From: Thermoleophilia bacterium
GTDB lineage: Bacteria > Actinomycetota > Thermoleophilia > Gaiellales > Gaiellaceae
DNA length: 16,411 nucleotides
Direction of reading: 5' to 3'
NCBI GenBank assembly: GCA_025933895.1
Contig: JAICZB010000021.1
Span: forward strand, 1 to 16,411
Numbering within the stretch: the first letter of the stretch is position 1; each line of letters opens with the position of its first letter. Made by a program: the position numbers and the translations under genes. The notes beneath the pieces were generated by a model, which was not told the origin of the DNA, ran no database searches, and saw nothing but the letters and a program-made list of their open reading frames with translations. Shown here piece by piece: positions 7,907 to 14,458 of the stretch.

Positions 7907-8971
7907 GCCTGCCGACGCGAGCGTCTTGCCGAACGAGTTGAGGTAGGCCACCTGGTCGGGCGCCGTGAAGAAGTCGTGCGCGGCGTTCACGCCCCACGCG
8001 TACAGCGAGTCGGCATCCGCCCTCGTGAGGCCGAAGTCGGTGGTGCTGATCTGGTGGGTCGGGATCGAGACGGTGCGCGCCGAGACGACCTGCTCCATCT
8101 GCTCGCGGTCCCACGCCTCGGTGGCCGCCGAGAACATCGCCTTCAGAAGGGGCACCTCCCAGAGCGGGCGCGGGATCTTCCGGTACGGCAGGCCCTCGTT
8201 GACGCTCGTGCCGCCGTGCAGCCGGAACCCCCACGTCGGGCGCTTCGGGTTCGGGCTGTCGAAGAGCCAGATCGGGAAGTTGGAGAGCAACCCGCCGTCG
8301 ACGACGTAGACCGGACGCCCCTGGCGGTGGAGCACGACAGGAGTGAAGAGAAACGGGTAGCTCATGCTCATCCGGACGGCCTGGACGAGCGGGAAGCTGT
8401 CCTTGTCGAACGGCTTGCCGGACGCGTCGGTGTAGTCGGGCAGGTCGTCCGGGAGGATGATCATGCGGCCCGTGGTGATGTCCGAGCCGATCACGTGCAG
8501 CCGGTACTTCGCCCGCTCGTACTTCGCGTCGCTGATGTCCGGCAGCTCATCCCTCGGGGGCAGGTCGCGCCGCTTGACGTCCGCGAAGGTGAGCTCGCTC
8601 TTGCCCAGCTCCTTGGCCAGCGGCGAGGCCGCGAGCTGCTTGGCCATCCACTCGAGGAAGTACCTCCCAGGCGCGGCCCCGCGTAGCCGGAAGAGCGCGT
8701 TGAACACTCCGCCGAACCAGACTCCGCCCGGGCCGGTGTCGGCGAAGCGCGAGTACTTCGCGTCGGCGAGGAGCTTCTGGATGCCCGTGGCGTCGTAGCC
8801 CGCGACGAGAAGTGCGGCCACGATCGACCCGGCCGAGGTGCCGGCGAGGTTCACCCACTCCTTCACTCCGGCGTCGCGCTCCGCGGCCGCGATCGCCCCC
8901 GCGAAGGCGATGCCTTTCACGCCGCCGCCCTCGAACACTCCGTCGGCTCGGTGCCTCTCGTCTACTGCCAC
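7853..8971 (-). CDS. Patatin-like phospholipase
   Basis: 372-residue patatin-family lipid acyl hydrolase with a Ser-Asp dyad. The oxyanion glycine run is GGGVKG (15-20), the nucleophile elbow is GTSAG (S46), and the catalytic Asp is in VVDGGLLSNFP (D225), so it should be active. Family enzymes release fatty acids from phospholipids; bacterial ones serve as toxins, conflict effectors or housekeeping lipases. There is no signal peptide or membrane helix. The GTG start is set by an AGGAGGGGA site that overlaps the TAG stop of the cysteine peptidase gene 10 bases upstream, so it is the last gene of the minus-strand operon. Its 3' end overlaps the OppF-type gene. The long middle region (about 80-200) is more than a minimal patatin core. 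Target lipid and location are unknown. Confidence 0.92.
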   Translation of the reverse strand: MAVDERHRADGVFEGGGVKGIAFAGAIAAAERDAGVKEWVNLAGTSAGSIVAALLVAGYDATGIQKLLADAKYSRFADTGPGGVWFGGVFNALFRLRGAAPGRYFLEWMAKQLAASPLAKELGKSELTFADVKRRDLPPRDELPDISDAKYERAKYRLHVIGSDITTGRMIILPDDLPDYTDASGKPFDKDSFPLVQAVRMSMSYPFLFTPVVLHRQGRPVYVVDGGLLSNFPIWLFDSPNPKRPTWGFRLHGGTSVNEGLPYRKIPRPLWEVPLLKAMFSAATEAWDREQMEQVVSARTVSIPTHQISTTDFGLTRADADSLYAWGVNAAHDFFTAPDQVAYLNSFGKTLASAGSAPGRQKEASSAVTVPG

Positions 8972-8981
8972 GATTCCCCTC

Positions 8982-9767
8982 CTACTCGACCTGCTCGATC
9001 ACCCAGAAATCCCGCGCGAGGCTGTGACTCGTGACGTAGCCCGCCGGCAGCCAGAAGTAGCCGTCGTCCGCCCAGTCCGGCCCCCAGGAGTTGCGACACT
9101 CGAAGTACAGCTGCCGCCGGATCTGCCGGTAGCCGATCGCGACGACGGCGTGGCCGCCGAGCGTGCTCTCGTCGGGCTCCGGCATCGGGACGACCCCGTC
9201 AGGGCCCACGTCGCGCTCGAACGACTCGTACACAGTGAACCCGAACGAGATCGGATACCCGGCGGCGAGCACGTTCTGGATTCCCATCTCCGTCTGCGCC
9301 ACCCGCGCGTACCGGATCGCCTGGTGCTTCAGCGCCGCCCTGTACGCCTTCGCCGGCGGCTTCCGCGCGAACTTGCCGACCACGTACGGCCACGCCTTCT
9401 CCGGCGGCGCACCGAGCTGCGCGACCGACTTGATCCCGTCCCGGATCTCCGCGCCGGAGTCCTGCGAGACCGTCCCCTCCATCGCGCGCTCGTTGTAGTA
9501 GATGAAGAGCCGCGACGGCGTGGCCGCGTCGGCCTCGGCCTGCTTCAGCTCGTTGAACTCGAGGATCGCGCCGATGCTGTTGGCGGTACACGAGCCGAGC
9601 TGCCCCTGGTCGTAGACGGGCGGCATCTGCGCGCGCAGGCTCTTCCTCCGCGGCAGCGCCTTCGCCGGCTCGACCGCCATGAGGAAGTCGCGCATGTCGG
9701 GGTGGTCGGGCCGCCAGCCGTAGCGTTTCTGCGTCCGGACGGCGAGACCCCTCGGTGCGTCACTCAT
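8982..9767 (-). CDS. Papain-like C1 cysteine peptidase
   Basis: 261 residues. The ATG start is preceded at 7 bases by AAAGGAG; an open frame continues to 9845 but that extension lies inside the upstream gene and has no site. After a short N-terminus with YGWRPDHPDMRDF (16-28), typical of bacterial C1 peptidases, the full papain active site is present: oxyanion Q54 and nucleophile C60 in QGQLGSCTAN, H206 in GGHAVVAIGY, and N226 in RNSWGPDWADDGYF. No signal peptide and no long inhibitory propeptide are visible, so it may be made active inside the cell or regulated otherwise. Its start overlaps the stop of the membrane-protein gene by 8 bases (ATGAGTGA), and 10 bases separate it from the patatin gene. 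The substrate is unknown. Confidence 0.92.
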   Translation of the reverse strand: MSDAPRGLAVRTQKRYGWRPDHPDMRDFLMAVEPAKALPRRKSLRAQMPPVYDQGQLGSCTANSIGAILEFNELKQAEADAATPSRLFIYYNERAMEGTVSQDSGAEIRDGIKSVAQLGAPPEKAWPYVVGKFARKPPAKAYRAALKHQAIRYARVAQTEMGIQNVLAAGYPISFGFTVYESFERDVGPDGVVPMPEPDESTLGGHAVVAIGYRQIRRQLYFECRNSWGPDWADDGYFWLPAGYVTSHSLARDFWVIEQVE

Positions 9768-10830
9768 GAGCCGGCTCCTTTCCCGCCGGAGGATCCTTCG
9801 CGGCGGTGCCGCTGACGGGCGCGGACTTGGACTTCCCCTGCGCACCGGGCAGGACGGACGTCAGCGTGTCCTGAGCCCAGCGCTCGCTGAAGCCGGCGAG
9901 GAAGCCGAGGACGAGCAGGGCCAGACGCCTGTCGTGCGTGCTCGCGCTGGCGGCGACGGGAAGGTGCAGCAGACCGCCGTCGAAGGCGAACGTGATCGCC
10001 ATCCCGAAGGCGCCGCCGATCAGCGGCCGCAGCCCGCCGAGGAACATGGCGTACGGGCCGCCGACGTCGTAGTCGAGCTCGAACGTGCCGGTGTTGATCC
10101 GCTGGATCACGCTCACGACCGCGCCGACCGCGCCGGCCATGAGGGCGGCGACCGGAGTCGCCCAGGTGATCGACAGCCAGAGGGCGGCGAGCGCTGCGAC
10201 CGCCACCATGACCATCGCGATCCCGCCGAAGTAGACGAGCTGTGCCTGTCCGTTCGCCGCCTCGCGGTAGTAGGCCTCGATCTTGGCGATCTCGGCGCGC
10301 TCCTGCTCGAGCGCCGCGGCGTTCTTCGCCCTGTCGCGGGAGCCGGCCCTCTCGTCGGCGAGGCTGAGCAGGTGGGAGGCGCTGGAGACGACGAGCTCGA
10401 GGCAGATCCTCTGGCGCACGCCCGTGAGCACGGCGTCGGCCCGTACCGCGAGCTCGTCGCAGCGGTGCAGCTCCGCGGCGACGTCGGGAACGTTCTTCGT
10501 CGCCCAGTCGCTCTCACGGTGGAAGCCGTAGTCGGGCGAGAGCAGGCGGCCGAGCCGTGCTCGCTCGGTCAGCGCGACGGCGCTCTCGACCTCCGCGCAC
10601 CAGTACGCGCGGACGATCTGGCCGTGGCGCGCCTCGAAGGCCGCGAGCACAGTGTCGTACGCGGCCTCGGCCGTATGATCGGGCGTGCCGGCCCGGCGCG
10701 CCTTCCACCAGTCGTGGTGCGCGTAGACGAGCTCGGTGAACGACGGCGGGCGCCCTTCGTCTCCCCTGGATTTCGCCTCCACCTGCCGCACGGGTGAGAC
10801 GTCGCTAATGGGCTCGATCAGCTCGGTCAC
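9760..10830 (-). CDS. Four-helix membrane protein of unknown function
   Basis: 356 residues; no family name could be assigned. Residues 1-195 are soluble, helical and charged, with a likely coiled coil near 165-192 (KNAAALEQERAEIAKIEAYY). Hydrophobic helices lie near 198-220, 224-243, 259-288 and 302-315, followed by a polar, Pro/Lys-rich tail of about 40 residues. Between helices 3 and 4 are GGLRPLIGGAFGM and, at the end of helix 4, GFLAGFSERWAQDTL. From memory, a GFSER-type ending recurs in uncharacterised bacterial membrane proteins (weak recall). The GTG start has a GGAGG site 5 bases away. It overlaps the C1 peptidase gene by 8 bases, so the two are coupled. A pore, receptor or scaffold role is possible but not shown. 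Confidence 0.8.
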   Translation of the reverse strand: MTELIEPISDVSPVRQVEAKSRGDEGRPPSFTELVYAHHDWWKARRAGTPDHTAEAAYDTVLAAFEARHGQIVRAYWCAEVESAVALTERARLGRLLSPDYGFHRESDWATKNVPDVAAELHRCDELAVRADAVLTGVRQRICLELVVSSASHLLSLADERAGSRDRAKNAAALEQERAEIAKIEAYYREAANGQAQLVYFGGIAMVMVAVAALAALWLSITWATPVAALMAGAVGAVVSVIQRINTGTFELDYDVGGPYAMFLGGLRPLIGGAFGMAITFAFDGGLLHLPVAASASTHDRRLALLVLGFLAGFSERWAQDTLTSVLPGAQGKSKSAPVSGTAAKDPPAGKEPAHE

Positions 10831-10868
10831 CCGGCCTCCGTTCCCGTACGGCAGTCTCTCCTCGTGTG

Positions 10869-10897
10869 ACCATAGGTGCTCATCGCAAGGCGCACAA
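10869..10897 (-). promoter_or_regulatory. Candidate internal promoter before the membrane-protein gene
   Basis: In the 72-base gap between the cell-wall hydrolase stop and the membrane-protein start, the minus strand reads TTGTGC, 17 bases, TATGGT. The -10 box is good and the -35 box weak. It would give a leader of about 30 bases. It could let the last three genes of the run be expressed without the hydrolase. Confidence 0.35.
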
Positions 10898-10902
10898 GGG
10901 CC

Positions 10903-12258
10903 TCACTTGACGATCAGGTTCGGGAAATCGCTCGCGGTGCCGCGGAAGTAGTCGGTGTCGCACTTGCTCGAGACGCCGGCGATCGTGCCGCGGTCGGAGT
11001 ACTGCCACAGCATCCAGTCGTCGCCCCACGGATCGAGCGATCCGGGATCCTTCACGCTCCAGTGGGCGATCCACAGCGGGCAGCGCCGCACGCGGTCGCT
11101 CTGCGCGGCGGTGAGGTGCGGCAGGATCGCCGTCCAGAAACCGGGCCCCGTGTAGATGATCGGGTGGTGGCCGCGGGCCCTCCGGTACGCGTCGACGAAC
11201 TGGACGAGATGGCGGGCGCACTTCGCCGCCGGCTGGCCGTTCGGAGTCTCGAAGTCGTACGCGAGCGGTAGGTCGCTCTTCCGTCCCCAGCCGCCCGCGC
11301 GCGCGAGCTTGATCGCCATCGCGGCCTCCGCGGCGCCGCTCCGCTCGCTGTTCTGCTCCGACGCGACGCGTCCGAAGTGGTACGGGAACCAGGCGAGGCC
11401 GCTCTCGCGGAGCGCCTTGATCCGGCCGGGGCCGTAGCGCGCGTCGCGGACGTCGCCGTCGGCGACGCGGACGGCCGCGAAGCCGATCCCGGAAGCGTGC
11501 GCCTTGTCGAAGTCGATGTCACCCCGGACGTCGGACACGTCGAAGCCGGACAAGAGCGTCGGCGCCGGCTGAGGCTTCGGCTTGGGCGACGGCTGCGGCT
11601 TCTTCTTCCGGTTGGGCTGCGGCGCCGGCTTCGCCGCACGGAGCACCTGCCACGTGCCGGCTCCGACGACACCGTCGGCCTTGAGACGCTGGGAGCGCTG
11701 GAACGCGCGCACGGCCTTGTCGGTGTTGCCGCCGAAGTCGCCGTCGATCGTCAGCCCGGCGTCGGCGAGCGCGTTCAGGCGCCGCTGCAAGTCCTCGACG
11801 AGCGGCTTCTGCCCCACGCCGCCGGAGCCCTTGCGCAGCACGGGGTTTGCCTTGTCGGGCCCCGGGTCTGGCCGTCTGAAGCCGCCGTCGTACTCCCGGT
11901 GCCACCACTCCCATTTCGCGTCCCAGTGATGCCAGCCGAAGAGCCCGCCGTGCTGGTCGACGAGGTTCGCCATCTGGTGCTCGGCGACGTCGACGGCGTG
12001 CCCGAGGCCGTGGTTGCTGGTGCCGGGCACCGCAGCGTTGTTCCCGTACAGCTCCTTGCACCGGCACTGGCCGGCGTAGTTCCGGTAGGCGCCGAGCGGC
12101 CCTTCGGGGTAGATGTCGCCGCGCGAGCCGTAGCGCTGCAGCAGGTACAGCCGCATCGTGTTCCAGGAGGCGGCCGCGTCGCCGGCCGCGAGGAACAGCC
12201 CCAGCTTGGGGTGGTAGATCGACGCCAGCTGCCTCGGGGTCAGTCGCCCGTTCTGCAT
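10903..12258 (-). CDS. Three-module cell-wall hydrolase: M15 VanY-like peptidase, PG-binding domain, GH25 muramidase
   Basis: 451 residues. The ATG start follows AAGGAGGG at 5 bases; 25 upstream in-frame codons have no such site and look non-coding. Module 1 (about 1-125) is a D-Ala-D-Ala carboxypeptidase/L-Ala-D-Glu peptidase fold with zinc ligands H83 and D90 in SNHGLGHAVD and EWWH (E117 catalytic, H120 ligand). Module 2 (about 148-207) is a peptidoglycan-binding domain (DGDFGGNTDKAVRAFQ, DGVVGAGTW). A Pro/Lys-rich linker spans 210-234. Module 3 (about 237-447) is a GH25 lysozyme with D240 near its start and the catalytic DFE (D335, E337). Both enzymes cut peptidoglycan, one in the peptide and one in the glycan. 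There is no signal peptide, as in phage endolysins and injected or lysis-released enzymes. First gene of the minus-strand operon. Confidence 0.9.
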   Translation of the reverse strand: MQNGRLTPRQLASIYHPKLGLFLAAGDAAASWNTMRLYLLQRYGSRGDIYPEGPLGAYRNYAGQCRCKELYGNNAAVPGTSNHGLGHAVDVAEHQMANLVDQHGGLFGWHHWDAKWEWWHREYDGGFRRPDPGPDKANPVLRKGSGGVGQKPLVEDLQRRLNALADAGLTIDGDFGGNTDKAVRAFQRSQRLKADGVVGAGTWQVLRAAKPAPQPNRKKKPQPSPKPKPQPAPTLLSGFDVSDVRGDIDFDKAHASGIGFAAVRVADGDVRDARYGPGRIKALRESGLAWFPYHFGRVASEQNSERSGAAEAAMAIKLARAGGWGRKSDLPLAYDFETPNGQPAAKCARHLVQFVDAYRRARGHHPIIYTGPGFWTAILPHLTAAQSDRVRRCPLWIAHWSVKDPGSLDPWGDDWMLWQYSDRGTIAGVSSKCDTDYFRGTASDFPNLIVK

Positions 12259-12263
12259 CGAAG

Positions 12264-12271
12264 CCCTCCTT
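12264..12271 (-). promoter_or_regulatory. Ribosome binding site that sets the hydrolase start
   Basis: AAGGAGGG on the minus strand, 5 bases before the ATG at 12258. It decides against the longer reading from 12333. Its first half (AAGG) is also the end of the adjacent leader hairpin. Confidence 0.8.
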
Positions 12272-12303
12272 CGGTCGGTCCACTCGCGTCGACCGGCCGA
12301 AGG
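12268..12303 (-). promoter_or_regulatory. Leader hairpin overlapping the hydrolase ribosome binding site
   Basis: Arms of 13 bases (12268-12280 and 12291-12303) pair at 12 positions around a 10-base loop; in the hydrolase mRNA the single mismatch is C against A. The stem's 3' arm ends in GAAGG, which supplies the first four bases of the AAGGAGGG ribosome binding site. Folding would therefore hide half of the site and could lower translation until it is opened. No T-tract follows, so it is not a usual terminator. A DNA operator is an alternative. Confidence 0.55.
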
Positions 12304-12351
12304 GCCGCAGGGACGTACTGGGCGAGCCGTCATCCCCGGGCCGGCGCGCCA

Positions 12352-12380
12352 ACCGTCCCACCGGCGCAGCCCCCTGTCAA
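12352..12380 (-). promoter_or_regulatory. Candidate promoter of the minus-strand hydrolase/peptidase/patatin operon
   Basis: Minus strand: consensus TTGACA (12380-12375), 17 bases, GACGGT (12357-12352). The -10 agrees with the loose actinobacterial form at five of six positions. Transcription would start near 12345, giving a leader of about 87 bases that contains the hairpin. Confidence 0.5.
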
Positions 12381-12406
12381 CCCCTGAACGGGCGCTTCGG
12401 TTGACA
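12375..12406. repeat. Perfect inverted repeat joining two back-to-back -35 boxes
   Basis: TGTCAACC at 12375-12382 and GGTTGACA at 12399-12406 are exact inverted copies separated by 16 bases. Each arm holds the TTGACA box of one of the two divergent promoters. The arms could be a dimeric regulator's operator or simply two consensus -35 boxes in opposite orientation with two extra matching bases. Confidence 0.55.
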
Positions 12407-12429
12407 TCGCGCCCCGCGAGGAGGAGGCT
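12401..12429 (+). promoter_or_regulatory. Candidate promoter of the STAND/collagen-like gene
   Basis: Consensus TTGACA (12401-12406), 17 bases, GAGGCT (12424-12429), a poor -10 that agrees with the loose actinobacterial form at four positions. Transcription would start near 12436. That is downstream of the TTG at 12429, which favours the GTG at 12468 as the gene's start. Confidence 0.4.
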
Positions 12430-12467
12430 TGGATCGCGGCGCCTCGAGTCGAGATCGAGAGGGCCTC

Positions 12468-14447
12468 GTGTCGGATACGACCAAGAGCATCGTCGTCGGC
12501 GACCTCGTCTACGAGGCGAGTGAGACTGCCGGGCGCCTACACCGGCGGGCGCGAGAGTCGGCGCCCCAGACGAAGGCGGCGCCGGCGGCGCGCCTGCCGC
12601 TGCCGTTTACGGAGCTGCTCGACCGGGAGACCGAGTTGGAGCTGCTCCGCGCGCTGCCGCCCGGATCCGGAATCGAGCTGAACGGGCGTCCGGGGTTCGG
12701 CAAGACGGCCATCCTCCGGTTCCTCGCCGGCCAGCAGCAGTCCGACCTCTACCCGGACGGCGTGGTCTACCTGGGCCCGGATTCCCTCGGCGGGCCGGCC
12801 GACCTGGTCGAGGCGCTCGCCGCCGAGTTCGCCTCCGGCGATCCCATGTGGCAGCCGGGCGAGGACGAGCTATGGGAGCTGCTCGAACGCCAGCGGGCTC
12901 TGCTGCTGCTCGACGAGCCGCCGTTGACCCGTGAGGCTCTCGACCAGCTGCGGGCACGCGTTCCGCAGTGCACGCTCGTCGTCGCCCGGAGCGAGCCGGC
13001 CGCCGAGGTGCCTGCGGCGCTCGAGCTGACGGGCCTGCCGACGGAGGCCGCGATCCGGCTGCTGGAGATCCAGCTCGGCCGCGCGACCGCGGGGGCCGAG
13101 CGCGACGCCGCGGTCAGGATCTGCACCGCCTTCGCCGGTCATCCGCTGGCAATCGTCCAGACCGCGGGTCTCGCACGTGACGGAGCTGCTCTCGCCGATC
13201 TCGCAGCGGACCTCGCCGGCTCGCCCCACGCGCGGCTCACAGACCTGCTCCTCTCCTCCTTGACGGAGGACGAGGACCGCGTAGTCGCCGCGCTCGCCGC
13301 GCTCGACGGCGCGTCGCTGGGAGCCGAACGGCTGGCGGAGCTGGCAGGAGTCGACCCGATCCAGCCGGTGCTCGACTCGCTCGTGCGCCGCGGCTTGCTG
13401 CGACGTGACGAGCGGCCCGACCGTGTCGCCGGGCTGGCCCAGCTGAACGAGCGGCTGCAACAGATCTCCGACCTTTCGGGCTGGGCCGAGAAGGCAGTGC
13501 ACCTGTTCACCGGCCTCGCCACCGGTAGCCTCTCGGCCGACCAGGCGCTCGACGACCTCGGTGCCGTCTTCAACCTGCTCGACTGGGCGCACGAGAGCGA
13601 GCGCTGGCAGGAGGCGCTGCAGCTCGTCAAGGTCGCCGAGACCGGACTCGCTCTCGCGCGCCGCTTCGATGCCTGGGGCCACGCGCTCGAGCAAGGACTG
13701 CACGCCGCCGACAAGCTCGGGGACACGCGCTCCCAGGCGTGGGCGCTCGACCGGCTCGGCAGCCGCGCCGCGCTCCTCGGTGACCGGGTGGCCGCGAAGG
13801 ACTACTTCGAGCGAGCCGCGAGCCTGCACTCCGCGGCCGGCGAGCGCGCGGCGGCGGCGCTGAGCAGACGGAATCTCGGCCGGCTCGGCAGGCCGAGGGG
13901 AATCCGGGCTGTGCGCGAGTCGCTCTCCAGCGTGCCTGCGGGCGCACGGATTCTCGCCACGACCGTCCTCGTGGTCGCCGTCGGCGGCAGCCTGGCGGCC
14001 GGATATGCCCGGCCGAGCAGGGGGCCGCACGGAGTCCCGGGCGCGACGGGCCCACGCGGCGCCACCGGCCCACAGGGCCCACCGGGAAAGCCAGGAGCCG
14101 CGGCCGCGAAAGGCGACCGGGGCGCTCAGGGCAGTCAAGGCGCCAAGGGCGATACCGGCCCGCGGGGCTTGCCCGCGATCCGCCTCTGGGCGGTGGTGAA
14201 CGCCGACGGATCGATTGCACAGTCGGCTTCGACCGAGACACCCAGCGGCCGGTTCGACGGAAAGCGCTCGTACACGATCACCTTCACCCACGACATCACG
14301 AACTGCTCCTGGCTCGCCGTCCCGGAGGAAGATCCGGCGGGCAAGACTCCTCCGCCGACCGCCGGCATCCCCGCAGACGCGCACACCGTGAAACTCGGCT
14401 TCCTCTCGACGCCGAGCGCCCCGTTCGTCCTCACGCTGCTCTGCTGA
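12468..14447 (+). CDS. STAND/NB-ARC-type NTPase with transmembrane helix and collagen-like C-terminus
   Basis: 659 residues from a GTG with GAGAGGG 4 bases upstream; a TTG at 12429 is a less likely start. The NTPase (about 45-240) has Walker A GRPGFGKT (73-80), Walker B ALLLLDE (D149, E150), a VVARS sensor (R174) and the GHPLAI motif (224-229) of NB-ARC proteins. A winged-helix-like part (about 255-325, ending VLDSLVRRGLLRRD) and an Ala/Leu-rich helical, TPR-like region (about 360-470) follow. One transmembrane helix (494-513) precedes 17 triplets (519-569), all starting with Gly except one (AAK, 546-548), and a beta-rich end domain starting LWAVVNADGS, with C613 and C659 possibly forming a disulfide. 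By topology the NTPase is cytoplasmic and the stalk outside. STAND proteins are switches that oligomerise on sensing a signal; a fusion to surface collagen is very unusual. The ligand is unknown. Confidence 0.85.
   Translation: MSDTTKSIVVGDLVYEASETAGRLHRRARESAPQTKAAPAARLPLPFTELLDRETELELLRALPPGSGIELNGRPGFGKTAILRFLAGQQQSDLYPDGVVYLGPDSLGGPADLVEALAAEFASGDPMWQPGEDELWELLERQRALLLLDEPPLTREALDQLRARVPQCTLVVARSEPAAEVPAALELTGLPTEAAIRLLEIQLGRATAGAERDAAVRICTAFAGHPLAIVQTAGLARDGAALADLAADLAGSPHARLTDLLLSSLTEDEDRVVAALAALDGASLGAERLAELAGVDPIQPVLDSLVRRGLLRRDERPDRVAGLAQLNERLQQISDLSGWAEKAVHLFTGLATGSLSADQALDDLGAVFNLLDWAHESERWQEALQLVKVAETGLALARRFDAWGHALEQGLHAADKLGDTRSQAWALDRLGSRAALLGDRVAAKDYFERAASLHSAAGERAAAALSRRNLGRLGRPRGIRAVRESLSSVPAGARILATTVLVVAVGGSLAAGYARPSRGPHGVPGATGPRGATGPQGPPGKPGAAAAKGDRGAQGSQGAKGDTGPRGLPAIRLWAVVNADGSIAQSASTETPSGRFDGKRSYTITFTHDITNCSWLAVPEEDPAGKTPPPTAGIPADAHTVKLGFLSTPSAPFVLTLLC
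14022..14174 (+). repeat. Collagen-like Gly-X-Y coding repeat
   Basis: Seventeen consecutive triplets within the STAND gene, sixteen starting with Gly and rich in Pro, Ala, Lys, Asp and Arg (GPH, GVP, GAT, GPR ... GDT, GPR, GLP). One break, AAK, sits in the middle. Codons vary, so the repeat is at protein level and not a recent tandem DNA duplication. It directly follows the transmembrane helix. Confidence 0.9.
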
Positions 14448-14458
14448 GCCGGCTCAGC
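14443..14458. terminator. Palindrome spanning two convergent stop codons
   Basis: GCTGAGCC followed by GGCTCAGC is a perfect 16-base palindrome. It contains the TGA of the STAND gene and, on the other strand, the TGA of the metallophosphoesterase gene, which are only 6 bases apart. As RNA it would form a 6-bp stem with a CCGG loop on either transcript. No T-tract is present, so a bidirectional terminator is only possible, not shown. Confidence 0.35.

Noticed and set aside
9768..9845. 26-residue N-terminal extension of the C1 peptidase
   Set aside because: Lies within the upstream membrane-protein gene, is Arg/Pro/Ser-rich and lacks a ribosome binding site; the ATG at 9767 has AAAGGAG at the right distance.
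12259..12333. 25-residue N-terminal extension of the wall hydrolase, considered as a possible signal peptide
   Set aside because: Polar and Arg-rich with no hydrophobic core; it also spans the leader hairpin and ribosome binding site.
12429..12467. TTG start of the STAND protein 13 codons upstream
   Set aside because: The GAGGAGG there is only one base from the TTG, and the candidate promoter would start transcription after it; the GTG at 12468 has a better-spaced site.
12870..14384. 504-codon minus-strand open frame opposite the STAND gene
   Set aside because: Arg/Gly/Glu-rich shadow without motifs; the plus strand carries clear NTPase and collagen-like sequence.
10903..14447. Prophage remnant, suggested by the endolysin-like gene
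   Set aside because: No capsid, portal, terminase, tail or integrase gene and no attachment-site repeat was seen; composition matches the neighbours.
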